Shown in pieces: positions 33,415 to 42,437 of a DNA stretch of 64,000 nt. The notes under the pieces are model-generated. The model had not been told where the DNA came from, did no database searches, and was given only the letters and a program-made list of their open reading frames with translations. The position numbers were made by a program, and so were the translations under genes. Source of the DNA: Bog-756 sp963737625 (GTDB taxonomy: Bacteria; Actinomycetota; Acidimicrobiia; Acidimicrobiales; RAAP-2); the NCBI GenBank assembly GCA_963737625.1, contig CAVTTK010000002.1, forward strand, positions 248,001-312,000, written 5' to 3'. Each line of letters starts with the position of its first letter. The stretch's first letter is position 1.

Positions 33415-34574
33415 TGGATGCGTTGAGCGACGAGGCCCGCCGGTGGCGGCACCAACGGATGGACGGGGTGCGGACCCGCATGGCAGAGCTCGGGGTGGAC
33501 GCAGTGCTGTTGTCCCACGGAGCCGACCTGCCGTGGTTGACCGGGTACCGGGCCATGCCTCTCGAACGGCTCACCATGCTCGTCCTCCCGGTCCAGGGGG
33601 ACCCGGTACTGGTGGTGCCGGCCCTCGAGGCACCGCGTGTCCCCGGAGCCGGCGACCTGTTCCAGGTCCTGGCATGGGATGACACACAGGATCCTATCGA
33701 CCGGGTCACCGACCTCCTCGGGGGGCTGTCCGGTGCCTCGGGTGGACAGCTGCGGCTGGCCGTCTCCGATCGGTCCTGGGCCACCACCGTGCTGGCCCTC
33801 CAACGCCGCGTTCCCGATGCCACGTGGGTCGAGGCCTCGGCGATCACCTCTCCGCTGCGGTCCGTCAAGGACCCTTCGGAGCTGGCCGCCCTGAGGACCG
33901 CCGGTGCCGCCGCCGACCGCGTGGCGGCCATGTTGCAGGGCGGTGAGATCCCCCTGCTCGGTCGGACCGAAGCCCAGGTGTCCGCTCGCCTGGGGGCCCT
34001 CCTCATCGAGGAGGGCCACAGCCAGGTCAACTTCGCCATCGTGGGCAGCGGACCCAATGCGGCCAGCCCGCACCACGAGCCGGGAGCCCGGATCATCGGT
34101 CCGAGTGAGACGGTGGTGTGCGACTTCGGTGGGACCTACTCACTCCACGGCGACGTCGGTTACTGCTCGGACATCACCCGCACCGTGGTCACCGGATCTC
34201 CCACCGGTGAAGTGGCCGAGTGCTATGCGGTATTGCGGGCGGCCCAGCAGGCCGCGGTGGCGTCGGCCCGCTCTGGGGTCACGGCCGAGCATGTCGACCA
34301 CGTGGCCCGGGAGATCATCGAAGACGCCGGTTACGGGGCGTACTTCGTGCACCGCACCGGACACGGAATCGGCATCGAGGAGCACGAGGATCCCTACCTG
34401 GTGGTGGGCAACGACGAGTGCCTGCAACCGGGCCACGCCTTCTCGGTGGAACCGGGGATCTACCTCCCCGACCGCTTCGGCATGCGACTGGAGGACATCG
34501 TCATCGTCGGTGACGATGGCGAACCGGAGCCACTGAACTCGGCCGACCACGCCCTGATCGCCGTCGACGTCTAG
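33414..34574 (+). CDS. M24 family metallopeptidase (Xaa-Pro aminopeptidase/dipeptidase-like)
   Basis: A 386-residue creatinase-fold peptidase. The N-terminal domain (about 1-155) has LLSHGADLPWLTGYRAMPLERL. The C-terminal pita-bread domain has VCDFGGTY and YCSDITRT (metal Asp pair), HRTGHGIGIEEHEDPYL (metal His), FSVEPGIYL and MRLEDIVIV (metal Glu residues). It likely cleaves before or after proline in short peptides. ATG 33414 shares one base with the LipB-LipA stop (TGATG), so translation is coupled, though no lipoate role is known for the family. Confidence 0.9.
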   Translation: MDALSDEARRWRHQRMDGVRTRMAELGVDAVLLSHGADLPWLTGYRAMPLERLTMLVLPVQGDPVLVVPALEAPRVPGAGDLFQVLAWDDTQDPIDRVTDLLGGLSGASGGQLRLAVSDRSWATTVLALQRRVPDATWVEASAITSPLRSVKDPSELAALRTAGAAADRVAAMLQGGEIPLLGRTEAQVSARLGALLIEEGHSQVNFAIVGSGPNAASPHHEPGARIIGPSETVVCDFGGTYSLHGDVGYCSDITRTVVTGSPTGEVAECYAVLRAAQQAAVASARSGVTAEHVDHVAREIIEDAGYGAYFVHRTGHGIGIEEHEDPYLVVGNDECLQPGHAFSVEPGIYLPDRFGMRLEDIVIVGDDGEPEPLNSADHALIAVDV

Positions 34575-34583
34575 GAGGCGCGC

Positions 34584-35309
34584 ATGGATCTGGGCATCGG
34601 AGGTCGGGTGGCGTTGGTGGTGGCCGGATCGCGTGGCCTGGGTCGGGCCAGTGCCGAAGCCCTGGCCGCGGAGGGGGTCCGGGTGATGCTGTCGTCCCGG
34701 AACGAGGAGGCCCTGGCCGAATCCGGCGAGGCTCTGCGGGCCACGGGGGCCGAGGTGAGTACCCGGGCCGCGGACATCACCGATCCCGGTACTCCGGCTC
34801 TCCTGGTCGAGGCGACGAGGGAGGCCTTCGGCCGGATCGACATCGTCATCGCCAACGCCGGGGGTCCGCCCCCGGCTCGCGCTCTCGACGTGGACGACCA
34901 GCAACTCGAGGGGGCCCTCAACGCCAACCTCCTCTCGGCCATCCGTCTGACGAGGGCTGCCGTGCCCGCCATGCGCACGAACGGGTGGGGACGGTTCTGC
35001 TACATCACCTCCTACTCCGTGGTGCAACCCATCCCGACCCTCGCCCTGTCCAACACGGCCCGCACCGGTCTGTGGGCCTGGGTGAAGACGGCGGCCCAGG
35101 ATGTTGCCACCGAGGGGAGGGGAATCACCATGAACCTCATCTGCCCCGGGCCCCATGCCACCGATCGCATGCGTGAACTCGGGGGGAGCGGACCCATGGG
35201 AGACCCGGCCGACTTCGGCAGCATCGTCGCCTTCCTCTGTTCCGAGCAGGCCAAGTTCGTAAACGGTGCGGCATTGGTGGTGGACGGGGCGTCGACCCTG
35301 GCCCTCTAG
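34584..35309 (+). CDS. SDR-like protein lacking the YxxxK catalytic pair
   Basis: A 241-residue SDR fold. The nucleotide motif VVAGSRGLGRA (about 12-22) departs from TGxxxGxG, and where YxxxK is expected the protein reads LALSNTARTGL, so the catalytic Tyr and Lys are missing. NANLLSAI, YITSYSV, NLICPGPHATDR and the closing KFVNGAALVVDGA are normal SDR features. A subgroup of SDR-like proteins annotated as oxoacyl-ACP-reductase-like shows the same changes; their activity is unclear. ATG 34584 has GGAGG 4 nt upstream and starts 9 nt after the M24 peptidase gene. Confidence 0.82.
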   Translation: MDLGIGGRVALVVAGSRGLGRASAEALAAEGVRVMLSSRNEEALAESGEALRATGAEVSTRAADITDPGTPALLVEATREAFGRIDIVIANAGGPPPARALDVDDQQLEGALNANLLSAIRLTRAAVPAMRTNGWGRFCYITSYSVVQPIPTLALSNTARTGLWAWVKTAAQDVATEGRGITMNLICPGPHATDRMRELGGSGPMGDPADFGSIVAFLCSEQAKFVNGAALVVDGASTLAL

Positions 35310-35520
35310 TGCTGTGACCACCAACTGTTGCCCCTTTCGGGGCTGAGCCGGCGGTTCCTCGATCAGGCCGCGGTTGCGTCCCGGTCGAGCGACTCCCCGA
35401 GGTCCTCGGGGCGGGCCACAGCGGACCAGGGACCCGGCGAGCCAGGATGGTGATCCATCGAGACTCGTCGTGGGTCACGCCGGGTCCGGCCGGGCAGATG
35501 CCGGCCGGCTCGACGGTGCA
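35310..35520 (-). ncRNA. Candidate omega RNA region of the TnpB element
   Basis: TnpB guide RNAs derive from the 3' end of tnpB and the bases just downstream. Here that is the minus strand below about 35520. Twenty nt beyond the stop a GCCCC-GAAA-GGGGC hairpin (35330-35343) with a GNRA-type loop is visible. Its extent and the element end were not established. Confidence 0.3.
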
Positions 35521-36739
35521 TGATCTCCAACCCTGTTGGGTCGAAGGGTTCTCCGCCTCGAGTTCCTCTGGAGGCGATGTTGGTGGCGCCCACTACATCC
35601 CGGTGGGCCACCAGTCCACAGGCGGCACAGGCGAATCCTCGGCCCTTGGGCTTGGCCACCTTGGAGCGGCAGGTTGGACAGGTCGAACTCGTCCCCCGTT
35701 CGTCGACCAGTTCGACGACGATGCCCGCCGCGGCGGCCTTGTCCGACAGGGCGGCGATGGCCTGTCCTGGTCGCCAGTTGTTCACGGCCAGGTTCTGGCG
35801 ATGCCCCGAGTCTTTCTTGAGCAGACCCCGCGGGTCCCCGACCACCAGAGTCCCGATCCTGTTCTCCACGGCGAAGTCGACCACGGCCCTCGCCCCCTCG
35901 TGGGTGGCCTGGGCTACCCGACGCCGGTGGCGACCCTCCAGCGTCCGCGTCCGGGCCCGGTACTTGCGCCACCGTCGTGAGCCCACCTGGCCTTTCTTCG
36001 GAGCTCTCCCGGCCGCGGCCCTCACCCGGGCCTTCTTCTCGGCCAGGTGCAGGCGGTTCTCGGCCCGGATGGCCCGGCCCGAGACCACGAGGGCGCAGTC
36101 CGCCCCGGCCACGGCGAAGGGATGGATGATGCCGAGATCGACTCCGGCCACCCGCTCGGGATCCGGACCCGTGCCATCGTCATAGGTGGCCACGGGGACT
36201 TCGGCGGTGACGTCGGCGAACAGCTTCGGGCCCACATTGACCAGGGTGACCGATCGCACGCAGGATTCGTCGTAGGGAACGAGGCGGGTGAGCCGGAGGA
36301 CCAGAGGCGGTTCCCCTCGGGCCATAGGCACGGTGAGCCGTCTCCCCTCCAGCGAAAACGTCCCGGCGTAGTACCGGGAGGGCATGAGCGACCTCCGCCG
36401 CCGGGGGAAGCGGGCCCCGAGGTCGCCACCTCGACGACGGGCGGTGGCCACGAACCAGGCGTCGCTATAGCAGCGCAGGATGGAGCGGGCCCCGACACTG
36501 GACAATGCTCCGGTACACCCCGGCCCGGCCCGGGTCAGCTCCGAACAGAGATCCTGATAGGTGACGACCGGGACATCGCCACGCTGGCGACGCAACGCGT
36601 TGAGCTCCAGAACGGCGGCCCACAGGTCACCGCCCGAGCGCAGCAGTCCGAAGCACCGCTCGCGTTGGGCCGGCGTCACCCGCAGCTCGACCCGTGCCGT
36701 TCGATGAACGACCTTGGCTGATCCTGGTTTTCGCGGCAC
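35363..36739 (-). CDS. tnpB: TnpB family RNA-guided nuclease (IS1341-type, no TnpA)
   Basis: A 458-residue TnpB. RuvC-I Asp201 (GVDLGI), the zinc ribbon CPTC and CAACG (354-357 and 371-375) and RuvC-III Asp381 (HRDVVGATNI) are present. At the RuvC-II strand, where VVVED-like sequence usually carries the catalytic Glu, it reads LVVGDPRG (G301, D302). Asp302 or the nearby Glu347 (VDERGTSS) may replace it, or cutting may be lost. A 65-residue Arg/Pro-rich C-terminal tail follows. The start is GTG 36739. No tnpA transposase is near. TnpB proteins use a guide RNA to cut DNA at the donor site. Confidence 0.9.
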   Translation of the reverse strand: MPRKPGSAKVVHRTARVELRVTPAQRERCFGLLRSGGDLWAAVLELNALRRQRGDVPVVTYQDLCSELTRAGPGCTGALSSVGARSILRCYSDAWFVATARRRGGDLGARFPRRRRSLMPSRYYAGTFSLEGRRLTVPMARGEPPLVLRLTRLVPYDESCVRSVTLVNVGPKLFADVTAEVPVATYDDGTGPDPERVAGVDLGIIHPFAVAGADCALVVSGRAIRAENRLHLAEKKARVRAAAGRAPKKGQVGSRRWRKYRARTRTLEGRHRRRVAQATHEGARAVVDFAVENRIGTLVVGDPRGLLKKDSGHRQNLAVNNWRPGQAIAALSDKAAAAGIVVELVDERGTSSTCPTCRSKVAKPKGRGFACAACGLVAHRDVVGATNIASRGTRGGEPFDPTGLEIMHRRAGRHLPGRTRRDPRRVSMDHHPGSPGPWSAVARPEDLGESLDRDATAA

Positions 36740-36801
36740 TTCTCAAGCATGGACCCGGGGTGTGACACGCAAACCAGGCAAACGTTGCCCGTCGCGGCAC
36801 T
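36723..36801. repeat. Repeats at the 5' side of tnpB (candidate left end)
   Basis: CCTGGTTT (36723-36730) and AAACCAGG (36771-36778) are inverted repeats, and TCGCGGCACT occurs twice in direct orientation (36731-36740 and 36792-36801). They bracket the tnpB start and reach the stop of the DUF389 gene. They may be the left-end hairpin of an IS605-like element; this is a guess from position. Confidence 0.3.
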
Positions 36802-37783
36802 AGCCACCTGTGGCGGGGCCCCCGCCGTCCTCCGTCGCGCTCCCTTCGAATCGGGGCTTCGTGAACTCCCGCCCATTCCAGAAGCGGCGCTGCAGTATCA
36901 GGGCCACCACGCCGACGGCCAGCAGGATGACCACATTCAGGAGAAGCTGCTCGGTGGCGCCCCACGCTTCCTGCCACTGCCCGAAGGCAGCCGAGAGGCC
37001 CATGGCCGCCGCGGCGGGGATGGTGGTCACCGAGATGAACACACCGATGAGGGCGCTGGCGCGGGCCTGCAGGATGGAAACCACCCCCACGATGCCGGCG
37101 ATGATGGCCACCACGATCGAGAACAGGTTGGGTCGACTGATCAGGTCGGACACCGGTCGGAACCCCAACAGGTAGGCGCGGGGGGCTTCGCCCGCGGCCC
37201 GGATCACCAAGGAGAAGAGGAACGTGACCACCACGGCCACGCTGAATCCCACAGCCAGCGCGGCGAGCCCGCGTTTGACCGGACGAGGATGACGCTCGGT
37301 GATCCCCAGGGAGGCGCCCAGGATGGCGCTGTACTCGGGGCCGACCACCATGGCCGCCACGATCAGGATCTGTGAGTTGGTGAGGATGCCCACCGCGGCG
37401 ATGAGCCCGGCGCAGACCAGCAGCATGAAGAAGCTGATCGGGTAGGTGGCGTTGGACCGAATGGTGGCGTGCACCACCTCCCACACCGGGGCGATCTCAC
37501 GATCACTCACCATGGGCCTGATCATCTCGCGATGGGTTCGAATGACGGCCGTGTCGGTGCGGTCGACCGACAGGGGGCCTCGCTGCCGGGGCCCGAGTGC
37601 CCGCAGCTGATGGACCACCGAGCTGGCCACCTCGGGGATGAGGTCACACTCCACCACGTCGCCGTCGGGGAAGCGGGCCGAGCCGCGGTGGACGGCCACG
37701 TTGAGGACGCCGCTGGTGGTGCCGAGCACGTCGAGGATACGTGAGGTGCTCTCGAGGGGGCTGGAGACGCGCACGTGGTACAT
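36800..37783 (-). CDS. DUF389 family membrane protein
   Basis: A 327-residue protein. A cytoplasmic N-terminal domain of about 110 residues (MYHVRVSSPLESTSRILDVL) is followed by about six membrane helices from residue 112 (ISFFMLLVCAGLIAAVGILTNSQ, ILIVAAMVVGPEYSAILGASLGI, VGFSVAVVVTFLFSLVI, LFSIVVAIIAGIVGVVSI, ALIGVFISVTTIPAAAAMGLS and LLNVVILLAVGVVALIL). The NSQILIVAAMVVGPEY motif marks the DUF389 (TIGR00341-like) family, whose function is unknown. AGGAGG precedes ATG 37783. Confidence 0.88.
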   Translation of the reverse strand: MYHVRVSSPLESTSRILDVLGTTSGVLNVAVHRGSARFPDGDVVECDLIPEVASSVVHQLRALGPRQRGPLSVDRTDTAVIRTHREMIRPMVSDREIAPVWEVVHATIRSNATYPISFFMLLVCAGLIAAVGILTNSQILIVAAMVVGPEYSAILGASLGITERHPRPVKRGLAALAVGFSVAVVVTFLFSLVIRAAGEAPRAYLLGFRPVSDLISRPNLFSIVVAIIAGIVGVVSILQARASALIGVFISVTTIPAAAAMGLSAAFGQWQEAWGATEQLLLNVVILLAVGVVALILQRRFWNGREFTKPRFEGSATEDGGGPATGG

Positions 37784-38012
37784 GTTCCTCCTGTCCGGCG
37801 CCCGTTCCGGCGCGTCACGACGGCGGTCCTCCCCCTCGGCCCGGGACGGGCCGGACAGGCGGGGACGATCTGACGGTTAGGGAACGCTACCCAGGCTCGG
37901 TGGCCATCCGGGTGATCCGCCTCGACGCCCGGTGACCCTCACTGGGCCCCTGGTCGCCGTTCTCCCCGGTCGATGGGGCGCCGGCGCCGTCGGGGCCGTC
38001 GACTGCCCACGG

Positions 38013-38633
38013 TCAGCGGCGAGGCGCGTCGCTCTGGCCCACTCCGGGGCCCCCGCTCGGCGGGAACGGCTCCACATGGGGGAACGGTGACGGCATGCCG
38101 GTCTTTGATCCGGGCGGCGGCGGAGGTGGTGGCGGAGGCAGTGGTGCCGCCGGAACCGGAGGGAGTGGTACCACCGGTGCGGTGGGCGCGTCCGGAGGGG
38201 CAGGGCCGGTCGGTGGTCGACCGGCGACGGCGGCCACCGGGTCGAAGGCCGGAACCGGACGTGGGGGCACGGCATCCCCTCCGGCGAAGGCGGTACTCAC
38301 CGAATGGGGAGGAGTCGCCACGGGCGCCCCCCGCTTCGAGGCCTTGCTGCGCACGGGGGCCACGAAGCTGGGAGCCAGTGGCCGGTCGTCCTCGTCGGTC
38401 TCGGTCTCGGTCGATGCGCCGGAGTCCGTCCCACGGACGTACCGGGCCACGTCGGGGTCGTAGTAGCCCTCACTGGCCGCCTTCCTGATCTTCTTGTCCC
38501 GGTTCTGCTTGGCCCGGACGAGGAGGAGGGCGACGAACACCAGCAACACCAGGACCACCGCGCCCACCTCCAGGCGCGTCCCGCTGTCGGCGGCGGCCGA
38601 GATCCGTGCGGTGAGGAGAGAAAACGCTGGCAT
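38013..38633 (-). CDS. Single-pass membrane protein with Pro-rich tail
   Basis: A 206-residue protein of unknown function. A short N-terminus precedes one membrane helix (about 23-41, VGAVVLVLLVFVALLLVRA). A basic stop segment (KQNRDKKIRKAASEGYYDPDVARYVRG) follows, then a long Pro/Ala-rich cytoplasmic tail with a run of nine Pro. ATG 38633 is chosen over TTG 38642 because TAGAAT lies 8 nt before it, consistent with a leaderless start. It is downstream of metH on the same strand but has its own promoter. Confidence 0.6.
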   Translation of the reverse strand: MPAFSLLTARISAAADSGTRLEVGAVVLVLLVFVALLLVRAKQNRDKKIRKAASEGYYDPDVARYVRGTDSGASTETETDEDDRPLAPSFVAPVRSKASKRGAPVATPPHSVSTAFAGGDAVPPRPVPAFDPVAAVAGRPPTGPAPPDAPTAPVVPLPPVPAAPLPPPPPPPPPGSKTGMPSPFPHVEPFPPSGGPGVGQSDAPRR

Positions 38634-38641
38634 CCCGCACA

Positions 38642-38663
38642 ATTCTACTGATCAGCAATTGCT
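38642..38663 (-). promoter_or_regulatory. -10 and palindrome upstream of the 38633 gene
   Basis: TAGAAT (38642-38647, reverse strand) is 8 nt before ATG 38633. Just upstream AGCAATTGCT (38654-38663) is a perfect 10-bp palindrome in an AT-rich patch, next to a TGATCA. It could be an operator. Confidence 0.4.
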
Positions 38664-38746
38664 AACGCACCTGTTTTTTCCAACACCCGACCCCTGGGTG
38701 GGGGCGAAAACGGGGCGCAGGCGGCGGGCCGCCGACCTCCATGCCG

Positions 38747-41700
38747 TCAGGCGATGAAGTACTTCGCCTTCGGGTGGTGGCAGACGATGGCCGTGGTGGA
38801 CTGTTCGGGGTGGAGCTGGAACCCCTCGCTGACCTCCACGCCGATGCGATCGGCCCCCAGCAGCGCCACCACCTTGGCATTGTCCTCCAGGTCCGGACAG
38901 GCCGGATATCCCCACGAGTATCGACCGCCCCGGTACTGCTGCTTGAACAGGCCGGTCACGGTGGGAGCGTCCTCATCGGCATAGCCGAGCTCCTCTCGGA
39001 TCCTGCGGTGCCAGTACTCGGCCAGGGCCTCGGCCATCTCGACGCCGAGCCCGTGGAGGTACAGGTACTGCTGATATTCGTTCTCCGCGAACAGTCGGGC
39101 CGCCTCCTCGGACACCCGAGACCCCATGGTCACCACCATGAAGCTGGCCCAGTCGGGCTCGCCGGACGATAGCGGTCGGAAGAAATCGCTGATGCAGAGC
39201 CAGGGCTCCTCGCTCTGACGGGGGAAGGTGTACCGCATGAGCTCATCGGATCGGCTCTCGTCCTCGAACAGGACCAACTCGTCCCCGTCGGCATTGGCGG
39301 CGAAGTGGCCCCATGCCACCTGGGGGACGAGGAGCTGCTCGGCCGTGGCCTTGGCCAGCTGCTCCCGTAACAGGGCCCGGACCCGCTCCTTGAAGGCCGG
39401 GTCGTCCTCGCCCTTCTCCGGCCGGAATCCCCACTGGTGGCGGAACAGGGCGGTCTCGTTGAGGTAGCTGGCGATGTCGTCTACCGCCATCCCCTTGGCC
39501 ACGCGACTGCCCAGGAAAGGTGGCTTGAACGTCGGGTTGTCGGCGACCACTTCGGGAGACCGGGTCGGCAGGACCTCGCCCCGTTCTCGCGCCTCGGCGG
39601 CGGCCTGTCTCCGCAATTCGCTCTTGCGCGGTCCGAGGTCGCGACCACCGATGGCGGTCCCGAACTCGGGATCGTCCTCCCCCGACTTGGTCAGCTCGAC
39701 CAACCGGTCCATGGTACGGAGTCCCTCGAAGGCATCCTTCCCGTAGAAGAGCCGGCCGTCGTAGACCTTTCGGAGGTCACGCTCGACGTAGGTGCGGGTG
39801 AGGGCGGCACCCCCGAGTATGACCGGGATGTGGGACAGGCCGCGACGGTTGAGCTCCTCCAGGTTGTCCCGCATGATCAGGGTCGACTTGACCAGTAGCC
39901 CGCTCATCCCGATGGCATCGGCCTCGGACTCCTCCAGGGCGGCCACCATGTCGGTGATCCCCACTTTGATCCCCAGGTTCTTCACCGTGTAGCCGTTGTT
40001 GGTCAGGATGATGTCGACCAGGTTCTTGCCGATGTCATGGACATCGCCCTTCACGGTGGCCAACACCATCGTGCCCTTGCCTCCCTGGTCGGCCTTCTCC
40101 ATGTGGGGCTCGAGATAGGCGACCGCCGTCTTCATGGTCTCGGCGGAACCCAACACGAAGGGCAGCTGCATCTCGCCGGAGGCGAAGAGCTCCCCGACGG
40201 TCTTCATGCCGGACAGGAGGAAGTCGTTGATGATCAGCAACGGGGTATGACCGGCGGCCATGGCCTCTTCGAGGTCGTCCTCGATGCCGTTGCGGTCCCC
40301 GTCGATGATGCGGTGCTCGAGTCGACGCTCCACGGTCCATCCCGAACGGTCCTCTTGGACCGCACCCGCCGAGGCCGATACCCCTTCGAACAGGGCCAGC
40401 AGCTCGGTCAGCGGGTCGTAGCCGTCGTGCCGGCGGTCGTAGATGAGGTCGAGGCAGACCTCACGGGCCCGGTCGTCGACCTTGGACAGGGGCAGGATCT
40501 TGGAGGCGTGCACGATGGCCGCGTCCAATCCGGCCTCCACACACTCGTGGAGGAACACCGAGTTGAGCACCTGACGGGCGGCGGGATTGAGTCCGAACGA
40601 CACGTTGGACAGGCCCAGCACGGTGTAGACACCTGGCAGCTCGGCCTTGATCCGCCGGATGCCCTCGATGGTCTCGATGCCGTCCTTCCTGCTTTCCTCC
40701 ATGCCGGTGGAGAGGGGGAGGGCGAGGGCGTCGAACATCAAGTCCTGTGGCCGCAGTCCGTACCGTTCGACGGCGATGTCTCGGATGGCCGTGGCCGCCC
40801 GCACCTTCCAGTCCGCCGTCCGGGCCTGACCCACCTCGTCGATGCAGGTACAGACGACAGCGGCTCCGAACTCCTTGGCCAGGGTGAGGAACGAGTCGAG
40901 GCGGGTGCCGGGCTCGTCACCCTCCTCGAGGTTGACGGAGTTGATCACCGCCCTCCCACCGATCCACGACAGGGCCGCCTCGACCACCGGAGCCTCGGTG
41001 GAGTCGACCATCAGGGGAGCGGTGGACTGGGTGGCGAATCGGGAGGCCACCTCCTCCATGTCGGCCACCCCGTCGGCCCCGGTGTAGTCGACGCACACGT
41101 CGATCAGGTGGGAGCCCTCCTTGACCTGTTCGCGGGCCATGGCCACACAGGTGTCCCAGTCGGCCTCGAGCATGGCCTCCCGGAACTTCTTCGACCCGTT
41201 GGCGTTGGTCCGTTCGCCCACCACGAGAAAGGAGGTGTCCTGGTCGAAGGAGACCTGGGTGTAGATGGAAGCCGCCCCGTACTCGGGTTCGGGATGCCGG
41301 TCCGCCGGCGTCAGCCCGGCGCAGGCCTCCACCACGGCGGCCAGGTGCTCGGGGGTGGTTCCGCAGCACCCTCCGATGACCGAGATGCCCAACTCGGTGA
41401 CGAACTGTCGGTGGAATTCGGCCAGCTGGTCGGGGGTGAGGTCGTAGTGCATGGCTCCGTCGACCACCGAAGGCAGCCCGGCATTGGGGAGGCACGTCAC
41501 CGGGAGCCCGGCGTGGCCCGACAGATGTCGGAGCGGTTCGAACATCTCGCTGGGTCCGGTGGCGCAGTTCAACCCGATGAGGTCCACGTCCATGGCCTCG
41601 AGGGCGCACAGGGCCGCGCCGATCTCGGTACCGGGCAACATGGTGCCGGTCAGCTCGATGGTCACCTGGGTCTGGATGGGCAGGTGGACGCCGGCCTCCC

Positions 41701-42259
41701 GCATGGCCCTGCGGGCGCCGTTGATGGCCGCCTTGGCCTGGAGGAGGTCGAACACCGTCTCGATGATGATGAGGTCGACCCGTCCTTCGATGAGAGCGCT
41801 GGCCTGCTCCTGGTAGGCGTTGCGGAGGTCGGCGTAGCGGATCTGCCCCAGCGTGGGGAACTTGGTGCCCGGTCCGATGCTGCCGGCCACCCACCGTGGT
41901 CGTTCCGGCGTGGAGAAGTCGTCGGCGGCGTCCCGGGCCAAGCTGGCGGCGGCCAGGTTGAGCTCCCGGACGCGGTGGCCCTGCCCGTACTCCGCCAGCA
42001 CCGGGGCGAAGGCCCCGAAGGTGTCGGTCTCCACCACGTCGCACCCGACCTCGAAGAACGATCGGTGAACCCGGTCGATGGCGTCGGGGCGACTTACCAC
42101 CAGCAACTCGTTGCAACCCTCGAGGTCCGGTCCACCGAAGTCGTCGGCGGTCAGGTTCATGAGCTGGAGATTGGTGCCCATGGCACCGTCGAACACCACC
42201 ACCCGGCGGGAGGCGGCCTCGAGGTAGCTGGAGGATGGGGAAGTCGGAGTGGCGGCCAT
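38747..42259 (-). CDS. metH: Cobalamin-dependent methionine synthase
   Basis: A 1170-residue four-module MetH. The homocysteine domain (about 1-325) starts VFDGAMGTNLQLMNL and carries zinc Cys in LNCATGP and GGCCGTTPEH. The pterin/folate domain (about 345-625) has VGERTNANGSKKFREAM. The B12 cap and B12 domain hold DVHDIGKNLV, whose His coordinates cobalt (about residue 740). The C-terminal reactivation domain is SAM-binding (RGGRYSWGYPACPDL). It transfers methyl from methyltetrahydrofolate to homocysteine. TAGCCT lies 9 nt before ATG 42259. No cobalamin riboswitch is evident in the 171-nt upstream gap. Confidence 0.97.
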   Translation of the reverse strand: MAATPTSPSSSYLEAASRRVVVFDGAMGTNLQLMNLTADDFGGPDLEGCNELLVVSRPDAIDRVHRSFFEVGCDVVETDTFGAFAPVLAEYGQGHRVRELNLAAASLARDAADDFSTPERPRWVAGSIGPGTKFPTLGQIRYADLRNAYQEQASALIEGRVDLIIIETVFDLLQAKAAINGARRAMREAGVHLPIQTQVTIELTGTMLPGTEIGAALCALEAMDVDLIGLNCATGPSEMFEPLRHLSGHAGLPVTCLPNAGLPSVVDGAMHYDLTPDQLAEFHRQFVTELGISVIGGCCGTTPEHLAAVVEACAGLTPADRHPEPEYGAASIYTQVSFDQDTSFLVVGERTNANGSKKFREAMLEADWDTCVAMAREQVKEGSHLIDVCVDYTGADGVADMEEVASRFATQSTAPLMVDSTEAPVVEAALSWIGGRAVINSVNLEEGDEPGTRLDSFLTLAKEFGAAVVCTCIDEVGQARTADWKVRAATAIRDIAVERYGLRPQDLMFDALALPLSTGMEESRKDGIETIEGIRRIKAELPGVYTVLGLSNVSFGLNPAARQVLNSVFLHECVEAGLDAAIVHASKILPLSKVDDRAREVCLDLIYDRRHDGYDPLTELLALFEGVSASAGAVQEDRSGWTVERRLEHRIIDGDRNGIEDDLEEAMAAGHTPLLIINDFLLSGMKTVGELFASGEMQLPFVLGSAETMKTAVAYLEPHMEKADQGGKGTMVLATVKGDVHDIGKNLVDIILTNNGYTVKNLGIKVGITDMVAALEESEADAIGMSGLLVKSTLIMRDNLEELNRRGLSHIPVILGGAALTRTYVERDLRKVYDGRLFYGKDAFEGLRTMDRLVELTKSGEDDPEFGTAIGGRDLGPRKSELRRQAAAEARERGEVLPTRSPEVVADNPTFKPPFLGSRVAKGMAVDDIASYLNETALFRHQWGFRPEKGEDDPAFKERVRALLREQLAKATAEQLLVPQVAWGHFAANADGDELVLFEDESRSDELMRYTFPRQSEEPWLCISDFFRPLSSGEPDWASFMVVTMGSRVSEEAARLFAENEYQQYLYLHGLGVEMAEALAEYWHRRIREELGYADEDAPTVTGLFKQQYRGGRYSWGYPACPDLEDNAKVVALLGADRIGVEVSEGFQLHPEQSTTAIVCHHPKAKYFIA

Positions 42260-42407
42260 AGCCCCTCAAGGCTACCGGTGGATGGTGGGCCGGTGGGCCG
42301 GCCCGGGCCGGGTGGCTCGGTGGGTCACCGCCGGACCACGCCGGCGGGACGCCGCCGGGGCCCACCGGTGCTGTCGAACCGGTGGAGGCCCCACGGGCAA
42401 TGTCGTT

Positions 42408-42437
42408 TAGCATCGTCCCGTGATGACACCGTGTTGA
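42408..42437 (+). promoter_or_regulatory. -10 and leaderless mini-ORF overlapping the adenosyltransferase start
   Basis: TAGCAT (42408-42413) is followed 6 nt later by GTG 42420, which opens a five-codon ORF (GTG ATG ACA CCG TGT) ending at TGA 42435-42437. This stop lies just inside the next gene, whose GTG is at 42431. The layout would allow coupled re-initiation. Confidence 0.4.

Noticed and set aside
40037..42430. Long plus-strand frame antisense to metH, continuous with the adenosyltransferase
   Set aside because: It is a shadow of metH; only the part from 42431 matches a protein family.
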